Assembly (NCBI GenBank): GCA_030618965.1
Contig: JAUXCJ010000007.1
Location: 1 to 11,008 of the forward strand
DNA length: 11,008 nt
Source of the DNA: Thiomargarita sp.
GTDB lineage: Bacteria > Pseudomonadota > Gammaproteobacteria > Beggiatoales > Beggiatoaceae
Reading direction: 5' to 3'
The notes under the pieces: model-generated
The model's database searches: none
The model's input: only the letters and a program-made list of their open reading frames with translations
What the model was told of the DNA's origin: nothing
Program-made: the position numbers and the translations under genes
Shown here: one piece after another, positions 1-6,821 of the stretch
Layout: each line of letters begins with the position of its first letter
Position numbering within the stretch: position 1 is the first letter of the stretch

Positions 1-2243
1 ATATCCTTGCTGATCAAGGGTTCATTTCTGGGAATGGGTTTTTCAAGCATATAGCGCGATAAGGCGGCTTCTCCTGCAAAGGCTAAACCGGCAAGGGTGT
101 CCATAATGATGTTTATCCATAATAATTGTGTCATGGAAAGTGGAAGATCAAAACCAAAAAATGGTCCCAAAAACGCGACTAAAATTGCAGATAAGTTGAC
201 TGTTAATTGAAAAATTAGGAATTTGCGAATAGATTTAAATAAGGTGCGCCCATATAATACCGCTTCAGCAATAGAAGAAAATCTGTCATCCAAAATGACA
301 ATATCACTTGATTCCTTAGTCATTTCCGTACCACTGCCCATTGAAAAGCCAACATCAGCATTTTTAACCGCAGGTGCATCGTTGACTCCATCCCCTGTCA
401 TACCAACCACCCAGCCTAATTCTTTGGCTAGTTTGACTAAGCGAGATTTATCAGTGGGGAATGCTCTCGCAACGACATAAAGATGGGGTAGCATTTGCTT
501 GAGTTCATCATCAGTCATTTTTGATAAGTCTGTTGAAGTGATGATTTTTCCTTGTTTGTCCTCAGAGAATAATCCAACATCAGTCGCAATGGCTTGCGCG
601 GTTTCTTTAGCATCTCCAGTAATCATAATGACATGAATACCTGCATTTTTCGCCATTTTAACTGATTCATAAGCACTATGCCGTAAAGCATCGCGCATGG
701 CAAAAACACCAATAAAAGTTAAAGATTCAGGTAGTTGATTATCTTCATGAATCGGGGTTTCAGTAATAGCAACTGCTAATAAACGCATTGCTCGTTGTGA
801 TAATCCATTCATTTCTGCTTCTAAAGCACTTTTATCAGTCAGTTCGACTTTATTACCATTTGCATCAAGGTAGTGTGTACAATTTTCTAACACTACTTCT
901 GCCGCTCCTTTGACTAGAGTCAGTGCCTTTTCGCCAATCACTTGCGTTGCCGAAAATTTCCGAATGCTATTGAAGGCAATTATATCAACTATTTCAAGCT
1001 CTTCTTTTTGTTCTAATAAGGGTGTCACAAAAAGCAACATGGCTTTTTCAGTCCGATCAGCCCCTATCATTTTAGGGTTTTTGGGGTCACTGGTATCAAT
1101 AACAGCACTGGTGTTATTACGCACTGCAAAACCAAGCGTATTGCGAATATTCTCAGGAATAGAATCAAGATCATGATAATGTTGACCTTTACCCGTTAAA
1201 AATTCCTCAACGGCCAATTTTCCTTGAGTAAGCGTACCGGTTTTATCAGTAAATAATACAGTTAAACTACCAGCCGTTTCTATGCCTAACAGTTTTCGCA
1301 CTAATACTTTAACTGATAAAAGTTTACGCATATTTAAAGCCAACACCATTGCAATCATCATGGGTAAACCTTCAGGTACGGCAACAACGATAATGATAAT
1401 TGCCAAAATCAAGGCTGTAACGAGATGACTGATAATTTGACCAACAGGTTGAGCAAGATATACTGATAAGCCGCCATCGGTTTGCAGGAAAATATGATTG
1501 AGCATAAAGGCGACAAAAATGAAAATCGCGCCAATATAGCCAAATGTACTGATGTGTTTACCAAGAACTGTGAGTTTTTGTTGCAATGGGGATAAACGAT
1601 CTTCGGCAGTAATGAGTTCATTCATCGTTTCACCATAGCGGGTTTTATCACCGACTGCGGTTGCCCGCATCACCCCTTCCCCATCTTCAATTAAGGCGGC
1701 TCTATAAAGACGGTGATTGTCTTCAATAGTATTTTCAGAAGGCAGGGCTTGTTTTTTAATTGGCTCCGATTCTCCTGTCAATGCTGCCTCATTAACATTT
1801 AAATGACCCGCGATTAAAACCCCGTCAGTAGGAATGGTATCGCCGGGTTGTAGCAGAATTTCATCACCAACAACTAAGTTGTTAATAATTATTTCTGACA
1901 ATCGATTGTTTCTAAATACTTTTACTTTAATCAAAGATGCTTCTTGCAGCAATTTTTGGAATTCATTTTCATTACTGTGTTCTGACCATGTTGCTACAAA
2001 AGTAGCTATGAAAACTGCAACGGCAATACCAAGGCTTTCATACCATTTGGTATAACCAAAAATTGTCAGCACAATAGTGATAACTAAGGCAACCAGCAGG
2101 ATAATAATGATGGGGTCTTTAAAATTACTCCATAATTTATCCCAAAAGGTTTCTCTATCTAGGGTGGTAATAGCATTACTACCATATTGAGTACGGGCAG
2201 TTTCAACGGCTTGCTCATTTAAGCCGGGAAAGATAAATTTCAT
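1..2243 (-). CDS. P2-type calcium-transporting ATPase, 3' end missing at window edge
   Basis: This is a cation pump of the inner membrane that uses ATP to move ions, most likely Ca2+, out of the cytoplasm. The frame is open without a stop from the ATG at 2243 to the left edge, giving 747 residues. An AGGAAA ribosome site lies about 5 bases upstream of the start. Visible motifs are TGES (residues 156-159, actuator domain), PEGLP (290-294, membrane helix M4), DKTGTLT with phosphorylated Asp333, and TGDGVND (616-622, P domain). Helix M6 has N711 and D715 in WINIIMD. The M4 glutamate with the M6 Asn/Asp pair is the P2 calcium-pump arrangement, closest to plasma-membrane or bacterial Ca-ATPases. 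Family members usually run to about 850-900 residues, so M7-M10 lie outside the window. An Na+/K+-type or Mn2+ specificity cannot be excluded. No frameshift is seen. A TerD-domain gene lies upstream on the same strand. Confidence 0.93.
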   Translation of the reverse strand, partial: MKFIFPGLNEQAVETARTQYGSNAITTLDRETFWDKLWSNFKDPIIIILLVALVITIVLTIFGYTKWYESLGIAVAVFIATFVATWSEHSNENEFQKLLQEASLIKVKVFRNNRLSEIIINNLVVGDEILLQPGDTIPTDGVLIAGHLNVNEAALTGESEPIKKQALPSENTIEDNHRLYRAALIEDGEGVMRATAVGDKTRYGETMNELITAEDRLSPLQQKLTVLGKHISTFGYIGAIFIFVAFMLNHIFLQTDGGLSVYLAQPVGQIISHLVTALILAIIIIVVAVPEGLPMMIAMVLALNMRKLLSVKVLVRKLLGIETAGSLTVLFTDKTGTLTQGKLAVEEFLTGKGQHYHDLDSIPENIRNTLGFAVRNNTSAVIDTSDPKNPKMIGADRTEKAMLLFVTPLLEQKEELEIVDIIAFNSIRKFSATQVIGEKALTLVKGAAEVVLENCTHYLDANGNKVELTDKSALEAEMNGLSQRAMRLLAVAITETPIHEDNQLPESLTFIGVFAMRDALRHSAYESVKMAKNAGIHVIMITGDAKETAQAIATDVGLFSEDKQGKIITSTDLSKMTDDELKQMLPHLYVVARAFPTDKSRLVKLAKELGWVVGMTGDGVNDAPAVKNADVGFSMGSGTEMTKESSDIVILDDRFSSIAEAVLYGRTLFKSIRKFLIFQLTVNLSAILVAFLGPFFGFDLPLSMTQLLWINIIMDTLAGLAFAGEAALSRYMLEKPIPRNEPLISKD

Positions 2244-2263
2244 ATATTTTCCTATGTTTTATG

Positions 2264-2313
2264 AGCGATCCTTCCCACATTTTAGGTTCGCCATCCCCAA
2301 AAAGGGGATCGCT
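2264..2313. repeat. Nested inverted repeat between the TerD-like gene and the ATPase gene
   Basis: The outer arms AGCGATCC (2264-2271) and GGATCGCT (2306-2313) are exact 8-base reverse complements. Inside them, ATCCCC (2293-2298) and GGGGAT (2304-2309) form a perfect 6-bp stem over five A residues. The right outer arm and right inner arm overlap, so the two stems are alternatives. Neither strand has a convincing T-run after the stem, so a simple rho-independent terminator is not well supported. It could be a small dispersed palindromic element, an mRNA processing structure or a weak terminator after the TerD-like gene. Confidence 0.5.
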
Positions 2314-2356
2314 TTCTAAAGTTTAATAATATTTATATGAAACCAAGGAATTTGAT

Positions 2357-2899
2357 TTAAATAGTAAACTGTCGCACAACATCAAAAAGTTGCTCAAGAG
2401 TTTTAAGTCCTTTCAAAGTACCCGCTTGGCTATAATTAACCAATTTTGCTTGTTGAGGATTAGTGTTATCTATAGTTGCTATGCAACAAACGTTCCCAGT
2501 GTCACCCGTATCAATTGATACAGAGACACTATTAGCAAAAACATCAATGATAGTGAGTCTCACATCACTGTCATTAAAGCGGGCACTTTGCCCCCTTCGT
2601 ACCATATTATAGTCCCAACAAAATATCCATACATACCTCATTTTATCTAAACGAATTATCTGCAATTCTTCCTCATTGTCACCACCCGTATCATCTACCC
2701 CTTTATCCTCACTGATCATCATATAGGGGAATTTTTCTAAATTGCCTCTATCACCAAAATACACGATGCCTTGTTTACCGGTGGTTGTTTCATAAGCAGC
2801 CGCTAAATCAAAGTCAGCCGCTGTTGTCCAGTTCATCGACACAGTCAGTGGTTGACTGGCATCTATCGTTGATTCTTCGCCTTTCTGTCTTAGTTCCAT
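2357..2899 (-). CDS. TerD-domain (tellurium resistance/stress) protein
   Basis: A 180-residue cytoplasmic protein that I assign to the TerD family from its motif order. Near residue 29 is DFDLAAAYE, the family's D-D-L segment. Then comes a GIVYFGD strand (44-50). An acidic stretch at 65-78 (DKGVDD...GDNEEE) matches the family's GDN-TG-GDDE calcium-binding loop. A later segment, VRLTIIDVFA (113-122), also fits. Studied TerD domains bind Ca2+ and act in tellurite, oxidative and envelope stress responses. The exact role here is unknown. I prefer the ATG at 2899, which gives MELRQKG, a typical family start. A GTG at 2911 would add four residues but leaves its AAGG only 2 bases away, while the ATG's spacing is rather long, so the start is not settled. 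No signal peptide or membrane helix is seen. It lies 113 bases upstream of the calcium-pump gene on the same strand. Confidence 0.75.
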   Translation of the reverse strand: MELRQKGEESTIDASQPLTVSMNWTTAADFDLAAAYETTTGKQGIVYFGDRGNLEKFPYMMISEDKGVDDTGGDNEEELQIIRLDKMRYVWIFCWDYNMVRRGQSARFNDSDVRLTIIDVFANSVSVSIDTGDTGNVCCIATIDNTNPQQAKLVNYSQAGTLKGLKTLEQLFDVVRQFTI

Positions 2900-2939
2900 A
2901 ACCAATATCACTGCCTTTTAAATGAAAAAATTATGAGTC

Positions 2940-2966
2940 ATTATAGACTATAATCGAATTGTTCAG
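2940..2966 (-). promoter_or_regulatory. Candidate promoter of the TerD-like gene, with symmetric -10 element
   Basis: On the minus strand a perfect TATAAT (2945-2940) lies 29-41 bases upstream of the two possible TerD-like starts, depending on which is used. The -35 is weak: CTGAAC (2966-2961), three of six matches, 15-base spacer. The -10 box is half of a symmetric element, ATTATAG-A-CTATAAT (2940-2954), so the plus strand also carries a TATAAT (2949-2954). No good plus-strand -35 accompanies it. The -10 match is seen directly; promoter function is inferred. Confidence 0.35.
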
Positions 2967-3120
2967 TATAGAGAAAAATAATAAAATCTTGGCGGGTAAT
3001 TGATAATACGTTAAAATCATAAAAACCTATACCATTATAAACATTTATTAGAATTATGTTAAAAAAATATGTAATAATTGTGCTAGCGCAGAAAAATTAA
3101 GGTAGTCTTTTGTATTTCAC

Positions 3121-3132
3121 ATTGCCAGCAAT
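3121..3132. repeat. Short palindrome upstream of the NusG domain II gene
   Basis: ATTGC-CA-GCAAT is a perfect dyad with 5-base arms, extending to 6 if the flanking C (3120) and G (3133) are included. It ends about 24 bases before the start codon at 3157. It could be an operator or an mRNA hairpin, or chance in AT-rich DNA. The rest of the 257-base region between the divergent genes (2900-3156) is AT-rich, and apart from the -10 element described separately I see no other confident signal in it. Confidence 0.2.
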
Positions 3133-3156
3133 GACACAAAATTCTTAAAAACACTC

Positions 3157-3540
3157 ATGCCTCATTCATTTTATGCCAAAACAACGATTGCTGATCGCAT
3201 CATTATTTGTTTAGGCTTACTTTTCTTATTGTGGTTATACCATCTTTACTGGACTAGCAGCAGTAGCGACTATGCCTTAATTTATGTTATAAACCAAACA
3301 CCAATTCAAGTCGATTTACAACATCCCCAACAAGTTACAGTTCAAGGGCGTTTAGGTGAAAGCCTGATTGAGGTAAAAGAAGGACATATTCGTTTTCTTA
3401 CTTCACCTTGCCACAGTAAATTTTGTATTCATGCTGGATGGCTGGCAAAAAATGGCGATTTTGTCGCTTGTTTGCCTAATCAGGTGAGTATAGAATTGCA
3501 CAATCTAAAATCGACCAAATTTGATGCAGTGGTTTATTGA
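3157..3540 (+). CDS. Membrane-anchored NusG domain II (PF07009/DUF1312) protein
   Basis: A 127-residue protein with one N-terminal membrane helix (about 13-31) after a short charged start, then a small extracytoplasmic domain. The domain has the pattern of the NusG_II family: a VQGRLGES segment at 62-69, then SPC-x4-C-x2-G-W (Cys85, Cys90, Trp95) and a third cysteine in ACLPN (Cys105). The length is normal for the family. Despite its name, this is not the transcription factor NusG: there is no NGN or KOW domain. Members in other bacteria are often found beside flavin or quinone electron-transfer genes, but their biochemistry is poorly defined. The stop codon is 23 bases from the ubiD start, so co-transcription is likely. 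No strong Shine-Dalgarno sequence precedes the ATG. Confidence 0.8.
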   Translation: MPHSFYAKTTIADRIIICLGLLFLLWLYHLYWTSSSSDYALIYVINQTPIQVDLQHPQQVTVQGRLGESLIEVKEGHIRFLTSPCHSKFCIHAGWLAKNGDFVACLPNQVSIELHNLKSTKFDAVVY

Positions 3541-3563
3541 TAACTAATAACGAACAACTTATC

Positions 3564-5036
3564 ATGCAATATAAAGATTTACGTGATTTTATCGACAAAC
3601 TAGAAGAATTAGGCGAACTGAAGCGGATTTCACTTGAAATTGATCCTTATTTAGAAATGACCGAAATTTGTGATCGAACCTTGCGATCTAGCGGTCCCGC
3701 ATTACTATTTGAAAACCCTAAAGGGCACCAGATCCCTGTATTAGCTAATTTATTTGGTACACCACAGCGGGTTGCCCTAGGCATGGGACAAAAATCCGTT
3801 ACCGCTTTACGTGAAGTCGGCAAATTATTAGCATTCTTGAAAGAACCTGATCCACCAAAAGGCTTCAAAGATGCCTTAAACAAATTGCCGCTGTTTAAAC
3901 AAGTTTTAAACATGCCAGCCAAAGTCATCAAAAAAGCTCATTGTCAAGAAAATGTGCTGACTGGCAATGAAATCGACTTATCTCGCTTTCCCATTCAAAC
4001 CTGTTGGCCAGAAGATGCTGCTCCTTTGATTACTTGGGGTTTAGTCGTCACCAAGGGGCCTCATAAATCCCGTCAAAATTTAGGCATTTATAGACAGCAA
4101 GTAATTGATAAAAATAAGGTAATCATGCGTTGGCTCTCACATAGAGGCGGCGCATTAGATTTTCAAGAATGGCAACAAGTTCATCCTGGGGAACCTTTTC
4201 CCATAGCCGTTGCATTAGGCACTGATCCTGCAACCATTTTAGGAGCAGTGACACCCGTACCTGATAATCTCTCAGAATACGCTTTTGCTGGTTTACTGCG
4301 TGGCAGTCGTACCGAAGTCACACGCTGCTTGACACATGATTTACAAGTTCCAGCCAATGCCGAAATTATCCTTGAAGGCTTTATTTATCCAGATGAAACC
4401 GCAGCGGAAGGGCCTTTTGGTGATCATACTGGCTATTATAATGAAGTTGACTCCTTTCCGGTTTTTACCATAGAACGTATCACACATCGGCATAATCCGA
4501 TTTATCATAGTACATATACGGGTCGTCCCCCCGATGAACCAGCGATTTTAGGCGTTGCTTTAAATGAAGTGTTTGTGCCAATTTTACAAAAGCAGTTCCC
4601 AGAAATAGTCGATTTTTATTTACCACCAGAAGGTTGCTCTTATCGAATGGCCATTGTCAGTATTAATAAGCAATACCCCGGACACGCTAAACGAGTGATG
4701 TTTGGAGTATGGTCATTTTTACGCCAGTTTATGTACACAAAATTTGTTATTATCACAGATGCAGATGTCAATGTGCGGGATTGGAAAGATGTCATTTGGG
4801 CAATGACAACGCGGATGGATCCCGTCCGCGATACCACCTTGATTGAAAATACGCCGATTGATTATTTAGATTTTGCTTCACCAATATCAGGATTAGGCGG
4901 CAAAATCGGTTTTGATGCAACCAATAAATGGCCTGGAGAAACGCAACGAGAATGGGGAAAACCTATTACGATGACACCAAAAGTTAAAGAAAAAATTGAT
5001 GCGATTTGGGAAGAATTGGGGATTTTTCCAGAATAA
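3564..5036 (+). CDS. ubiD: 4-hydroxy-3-polyprenylbenzoate decarboxylase UbiD
   Basis: UbiD removes the carboxyl group from 4-hydroxy-3-polyprenylbenzoate in ubiquinone synthesis, using prenylated FMN made by UbiX, and Mn2+. The 490-residue product aligns without gaps to E. coli UbiD as I recall it, with an offset of three residues. The Mn2+ ligands known in E. coli fall at Asn172 (in NLGIYRQ) and Glu238 (in SEYAF), and the proton donor at Asp287 (in FGDHTGYY). Conserved blocks include [30 protein letters not shown] and [13 protein letters not shown] chose the ATG at 3564, giving [10 protein letters not shown], because it matches the family start. An in-frame TTG at 3537 would overlap the previous gene and add nine unconserved residues. 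No strong ribosome site precedes the ATG, so translation may be coupled to the upstream gene. The enzyme looks complete and functional. Confidence 0.96.
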   Translation: MQYKDLRDFIDKLEELGELKRISLEIDPYLEMTEICDRTLRSSGPALLFENPKGHQIPVLANLFGTPQRVALGMGQKSVTALREVGKLLAFLKEPDPPKGFKDALNKLPLFKQVLNMPAKVIKKAHCQENVLTGNEIDLSRFPIQTCWPEDAAPLITWGLVVTKGPHKSRQNLGIYRQQVIDKNKVIMRWLSHRGGALDFQEWQQVHPGEPFPIAVALGTDPATILGAVTPVPDNLSEYAFAGLLRGSRTEVTRCLTHDLQVPANAEIILEGFIYPDETAAEGPFGDHTGYYNEVDSFPVFTIERITHRHNPIYHSTYTGRPPDEPAILGVALNEVFVPILQKQFPEIVDFYLPPEGCSYRMAIVSINKQYPGHAKRVMFGVWSFLRQFMYTKFVIITDADVNVRDWKDVIWAMTTRMDPVRDTTLIENTPIDYLDFASPISGLGGKIGFDATNKWPGETQREWGKPITMTPKVKEKIDAIWEELGIFPE

Positions 5037-5194
5037 GAACAGTGCAAGGTAAGTAGTGTATGGTACACCTTAATTCTTGCTGTAAATAATCTGTCATCAA
5101 TTATTTCAATATTTTAATAAATTTACTTAATTACTTTCAAGATTTATTTTAATCAATTTAACAAAAACTGATTGTTTATCAATAGGAAACCACT

Positions 5195-6751
5195 ATGTAT
5201 CGTTACCTGATTTTATTTTGCTTAATTAGCGTCATCACGCCCACCCATGCCTTCAATTTATCGCAAAAGTTAGCTGAATGTGAAAGCCATTTAAAAGCCG
5301 ACCGTTTGACCAGTGGTAGAGGTGGGACGGCTTTGGCGTGCTACGAAGCGGTGTTAAAACAAGAACCTACAAATAGTCAGGCTTGGCGTGGTTTAGATAA
5401 AATTAAAGCGCGTTATAGCATTTTGATAAATAGAGCCTTGAACCAAGGAAAACAACACAAAGTAGAAGCTTATCAAAAACGTATAGCTTTAGTTGTTGAG
5501 CTAAAAAACCGCATAGAAGCTATTCAAGCCCGTTTACGCCAAGAGGCAGAATTAGAAAAAACTAAATCAGAAGCTAGATTAAACACAGCAAGTTCCACAA
5601 AACCCAAAGTCTTTCCACAAGTAGATTCCAAATCAGAAGCTAAATTAAACACAGCAAGTTCCACAAAGCCTAAAGTATTTCCACAAGTAGATTCCAAATC
5701 AGAAGCTAGATTAAACACAGCAAGTTCCACAAAACCCAAAGTCTTTCCACAAATAGATTCCAAATCAGAAGCTATATTAAACCCAGCAAGCAGCACAAAG
5801 ATCAAAATATTTCCACAGTTAGAGCATTCCTCCTTGGTACGTTCTATCACCTTTTCCCCCAATGGCAAACTGGCGTTGTTGGGTTCAGAAGATAACACAT
5901 TGAAATTGTGGGATCTGTCATCGGGGCGTTTGATCAGAACGTTTAAAGGCCATTCTGACCTTGTGTCTTCCGTCGCCTTTTCCCCCAATGGGAAACTGGC
6001 ATTGTCTGGTTCCGCCGATGGCACACTGAATCTGTGGGATGTCTCATCGTGGCAATTATTGAAAACGTTTGAAGGGCATTTTTCCTCTATTAATTACGTC
6101 GCCTTTTCTCCCAATGGGAAAGGGGCGTTGTCGGGTTCCACCGATGGCACACTGAATTTGTGGAATGTGTCATCGGGGCAAATGTTGAAAACCTTAAAAG
6201 GGCATTACTACGATGTAATTTCCCCAGATGGGAAACAGGCGTTGTTGGGTTCGACTTATTATTATGATGACACAATGAGATTGTGGGAGGTGTCATCAGG
6301 GCGCTTGATCAGAACGTTTAAAGGCCATTCTGACCATGTGTCTTCCGTGGCCTTTTCCCCCGATGGGAAACTGGCGTTGTCGGGTTCAGAAGATCACACA
6401 ATTAAATTATGGAATCTATCATCAGGGCAGTTGTTGAAAACCTTTGAAGGGCATTCCTCGTCTGTAACTTCCGTAGCCTTTTCTCCAGATGGAAAACGGG
6501 CGTTGTCGAGTTCTGCAAATATGATGCGTTTATGGGATGTCGAAACGAGTAAAGAAATTGCTCAAATGCTGACTTTTGAAGATGGCGAATGGATAACCAT
6601 CACCCCCGAAGGCTACTATATCGCTTCTCTCAACGGAGCCAAACACCTTAAAGTCCGTGTCGGCAACCAAGTTGATAGCATCGACCAATACGAAGCCATT
6701 TTTCATCGCCCTGATCTTGTAAAACGGGCATTAGAACTCGGTGATAGCTAA
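5195..6751 (+). CDS. Exported WD40-repeat protein with TPR-like N-terminus and 22-residue tandem repeats
   Basis: A 518-residue protein of unknown specific function. It has a signal peptide at residues 1-19 (a hydrophobic core ending in THA). Next is a TPR-like helical region at about 24-75 (ALACYEAVLKQEPTN), a basic/acidic coiled coil to about 123, and four 22-residue tandem repeats at 124-211. About six WD40 blades follow at 212-457, with GH and LWD/LWN/LWE hallmarks. The fourth blade is shortened around GHYYDVISPDGK. The last 61 residues (458-518) contain DGEWITITPEGYY, a tail I associate with WD40 proteins of filamentous sulfur bacteria, sometimes ahead of a caspase-like domain; here the protein stops without one. 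A beta-propeller scaffold in the periplasm is the likely role. The ATG at 5195 has AGGAAA seven bases upstream. Blades are nearly identical at DNA level, showing recent duplication. Confidence 0.9.
   Translation: MYRYLILFCLISVITPTHAFNLSQKLAECESHLKADRLTSGRGGTALACYEAVLKQEPTNSQAWRGLDKIKARYSILINRALNQGKQHKVEAYQKRIALVVELKNRIEAIQARLRQEAELEKTKSEARLNTASSTKPKVFPQVDSKSEAKLNTASSTKPKVFPQVDSKSEARLNTASSTKPKVFPQIDSKSEAILNPASSTKIKIFPQLEHSSLVRSITFSPNGKLALLGSEDNTLKLWDLSSGRLIRTFKGHSDLVSSVAFSPNGKLALSGSADGTLNLWDVSSWQLLKTFEGHFSSINYVAFSPNGKGALSGSTDGTLNLWNVSSGQMLKTLKGHYYDVISPDGKQALLGSTYYYDDTMRLWEVSSGRLIRTFKGHSDHVSSVAFSPDGKLALSGSEDHTIKLWNLSSGQLLKTFEGHSSSVTSVAFSPDGKRALSSSANMMRLWDVETSKEIAQMLTFEDGEWITITPEGYYIASLNGAKHLKVRVGNQVDSIDQYEAIFHRPDLVKRALELGDS
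5564..5827 (+). repeat. Four tandem 66-base repeats inside the WD40 gene
   Basis: The units are 5564-5629, 5630-5695, 5696-5761 and 5762-5827. Each is exactly 66 bases (22 codons), so copy number can change without breaking the frame. Units 1-3 differ at only a few bases. Unit 4 is more diverged and ends in LEH, where it joins the first WD40 blade. Each unit encodes a Lys/Ser/Pro-rich linker beginning KSEA and ending FPQ(V/I)DS in the first three copies. There are no spacers, so this is not a CRISPR array. Confidence 0.95.
5918..6012 (+). repeat. WD40 blade unit, near-identical to 6293-6387
   Basis: This 95-base segment matches 6293-6387 with 7 mismatches by my count, without gaps. The two copies lie 375 bases (125 codons) apart, which is in frame. 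Other blades are clearly related but less similar. The pattern fits recent intragenic duplication or gene conversion. Confidence 0.85.
6293..6387 (+). repeat. WD40 blade unit, second copy of 5918-6012
   Basis: This is the partner of the 5918-6012 copy. It encodes the blade directly after the shortened fourth blade. That position suggests the collapsed blade marks a junction of unequal recombination between repeats. Confidence 0.85.
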
Positions 6752-6757
6752 AAAATC

Positions 6758-6790
6758 AGACCTCCGAGGTTTTCAAAACCTCGGAGGTCT
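6758..6790 (-). terminator. Perfect palindrome acting as terminator between convergent genes
   Basis: The arms 6758-6773 and 6775-6790 are exact 16-base reverse complements around a single base (6774), with a GC-rich core (GACCTCCGAGG). Read on the minus strand, the stem is followed by GATTTTTT, a good U-tract for a rho-independent terminator of the channel gene ending at 6822. The T-run overlaps the stop of the WD40 gene. Read on the plus strand, the stem is followed by TGGCATTC with no U-run, so termination in that direction is weaker. Arms of this type also occur as dispersed intergenic palindromes in several bacteria, to my recollection. Confidence 0.8.
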
Positions 6791-6821
6791 TGGCATTCAC
6801 AAATCAAATAGGATTACTATA

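Noticed and set aside
223..2055. Plus-strand and other-frame open frames at 223-480, 910-1176, 1409-1621 and 1834-2055
   Set aside because: They lie antisense to, or out of frame with, the continuous ATPase reading frame, which carries all family motifs. Their own translations show no recognisable domain.
3000..3030. TTGATA at 3000-3005 as a -35 box for the gene at 3157
   Set aside because: No acceptable -10 hexamer lies 16-18 bases downstream.
3537..3563. TTG start extending UbiD by nine residues
   Set aside because: The extra residues are not part of the UbiD family start, the TTG overlaps the preceding gene, and the ATG at 3564 matches the expected N-terminus.
5037..5120. Imperfect inverted repeat after ubiD (GTGTA-TGG-TACAC and flanks) as a terminator
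   Set aside because: The stem is short and interrupted and no T-run follows. It could be chance.
5564..5827. CRISPR-like array
   Set aside because: The 66-base units are directly contiguous with no spacers and are translated in frame.
5524..6024. 166-codon minus-strand frame with repeats, opposite the WD40 gene
   Set aside because: Its repeats are simply the complement of the 66-base units. The plus strand has the signal peptide, ribosome site and WD40 motifs.
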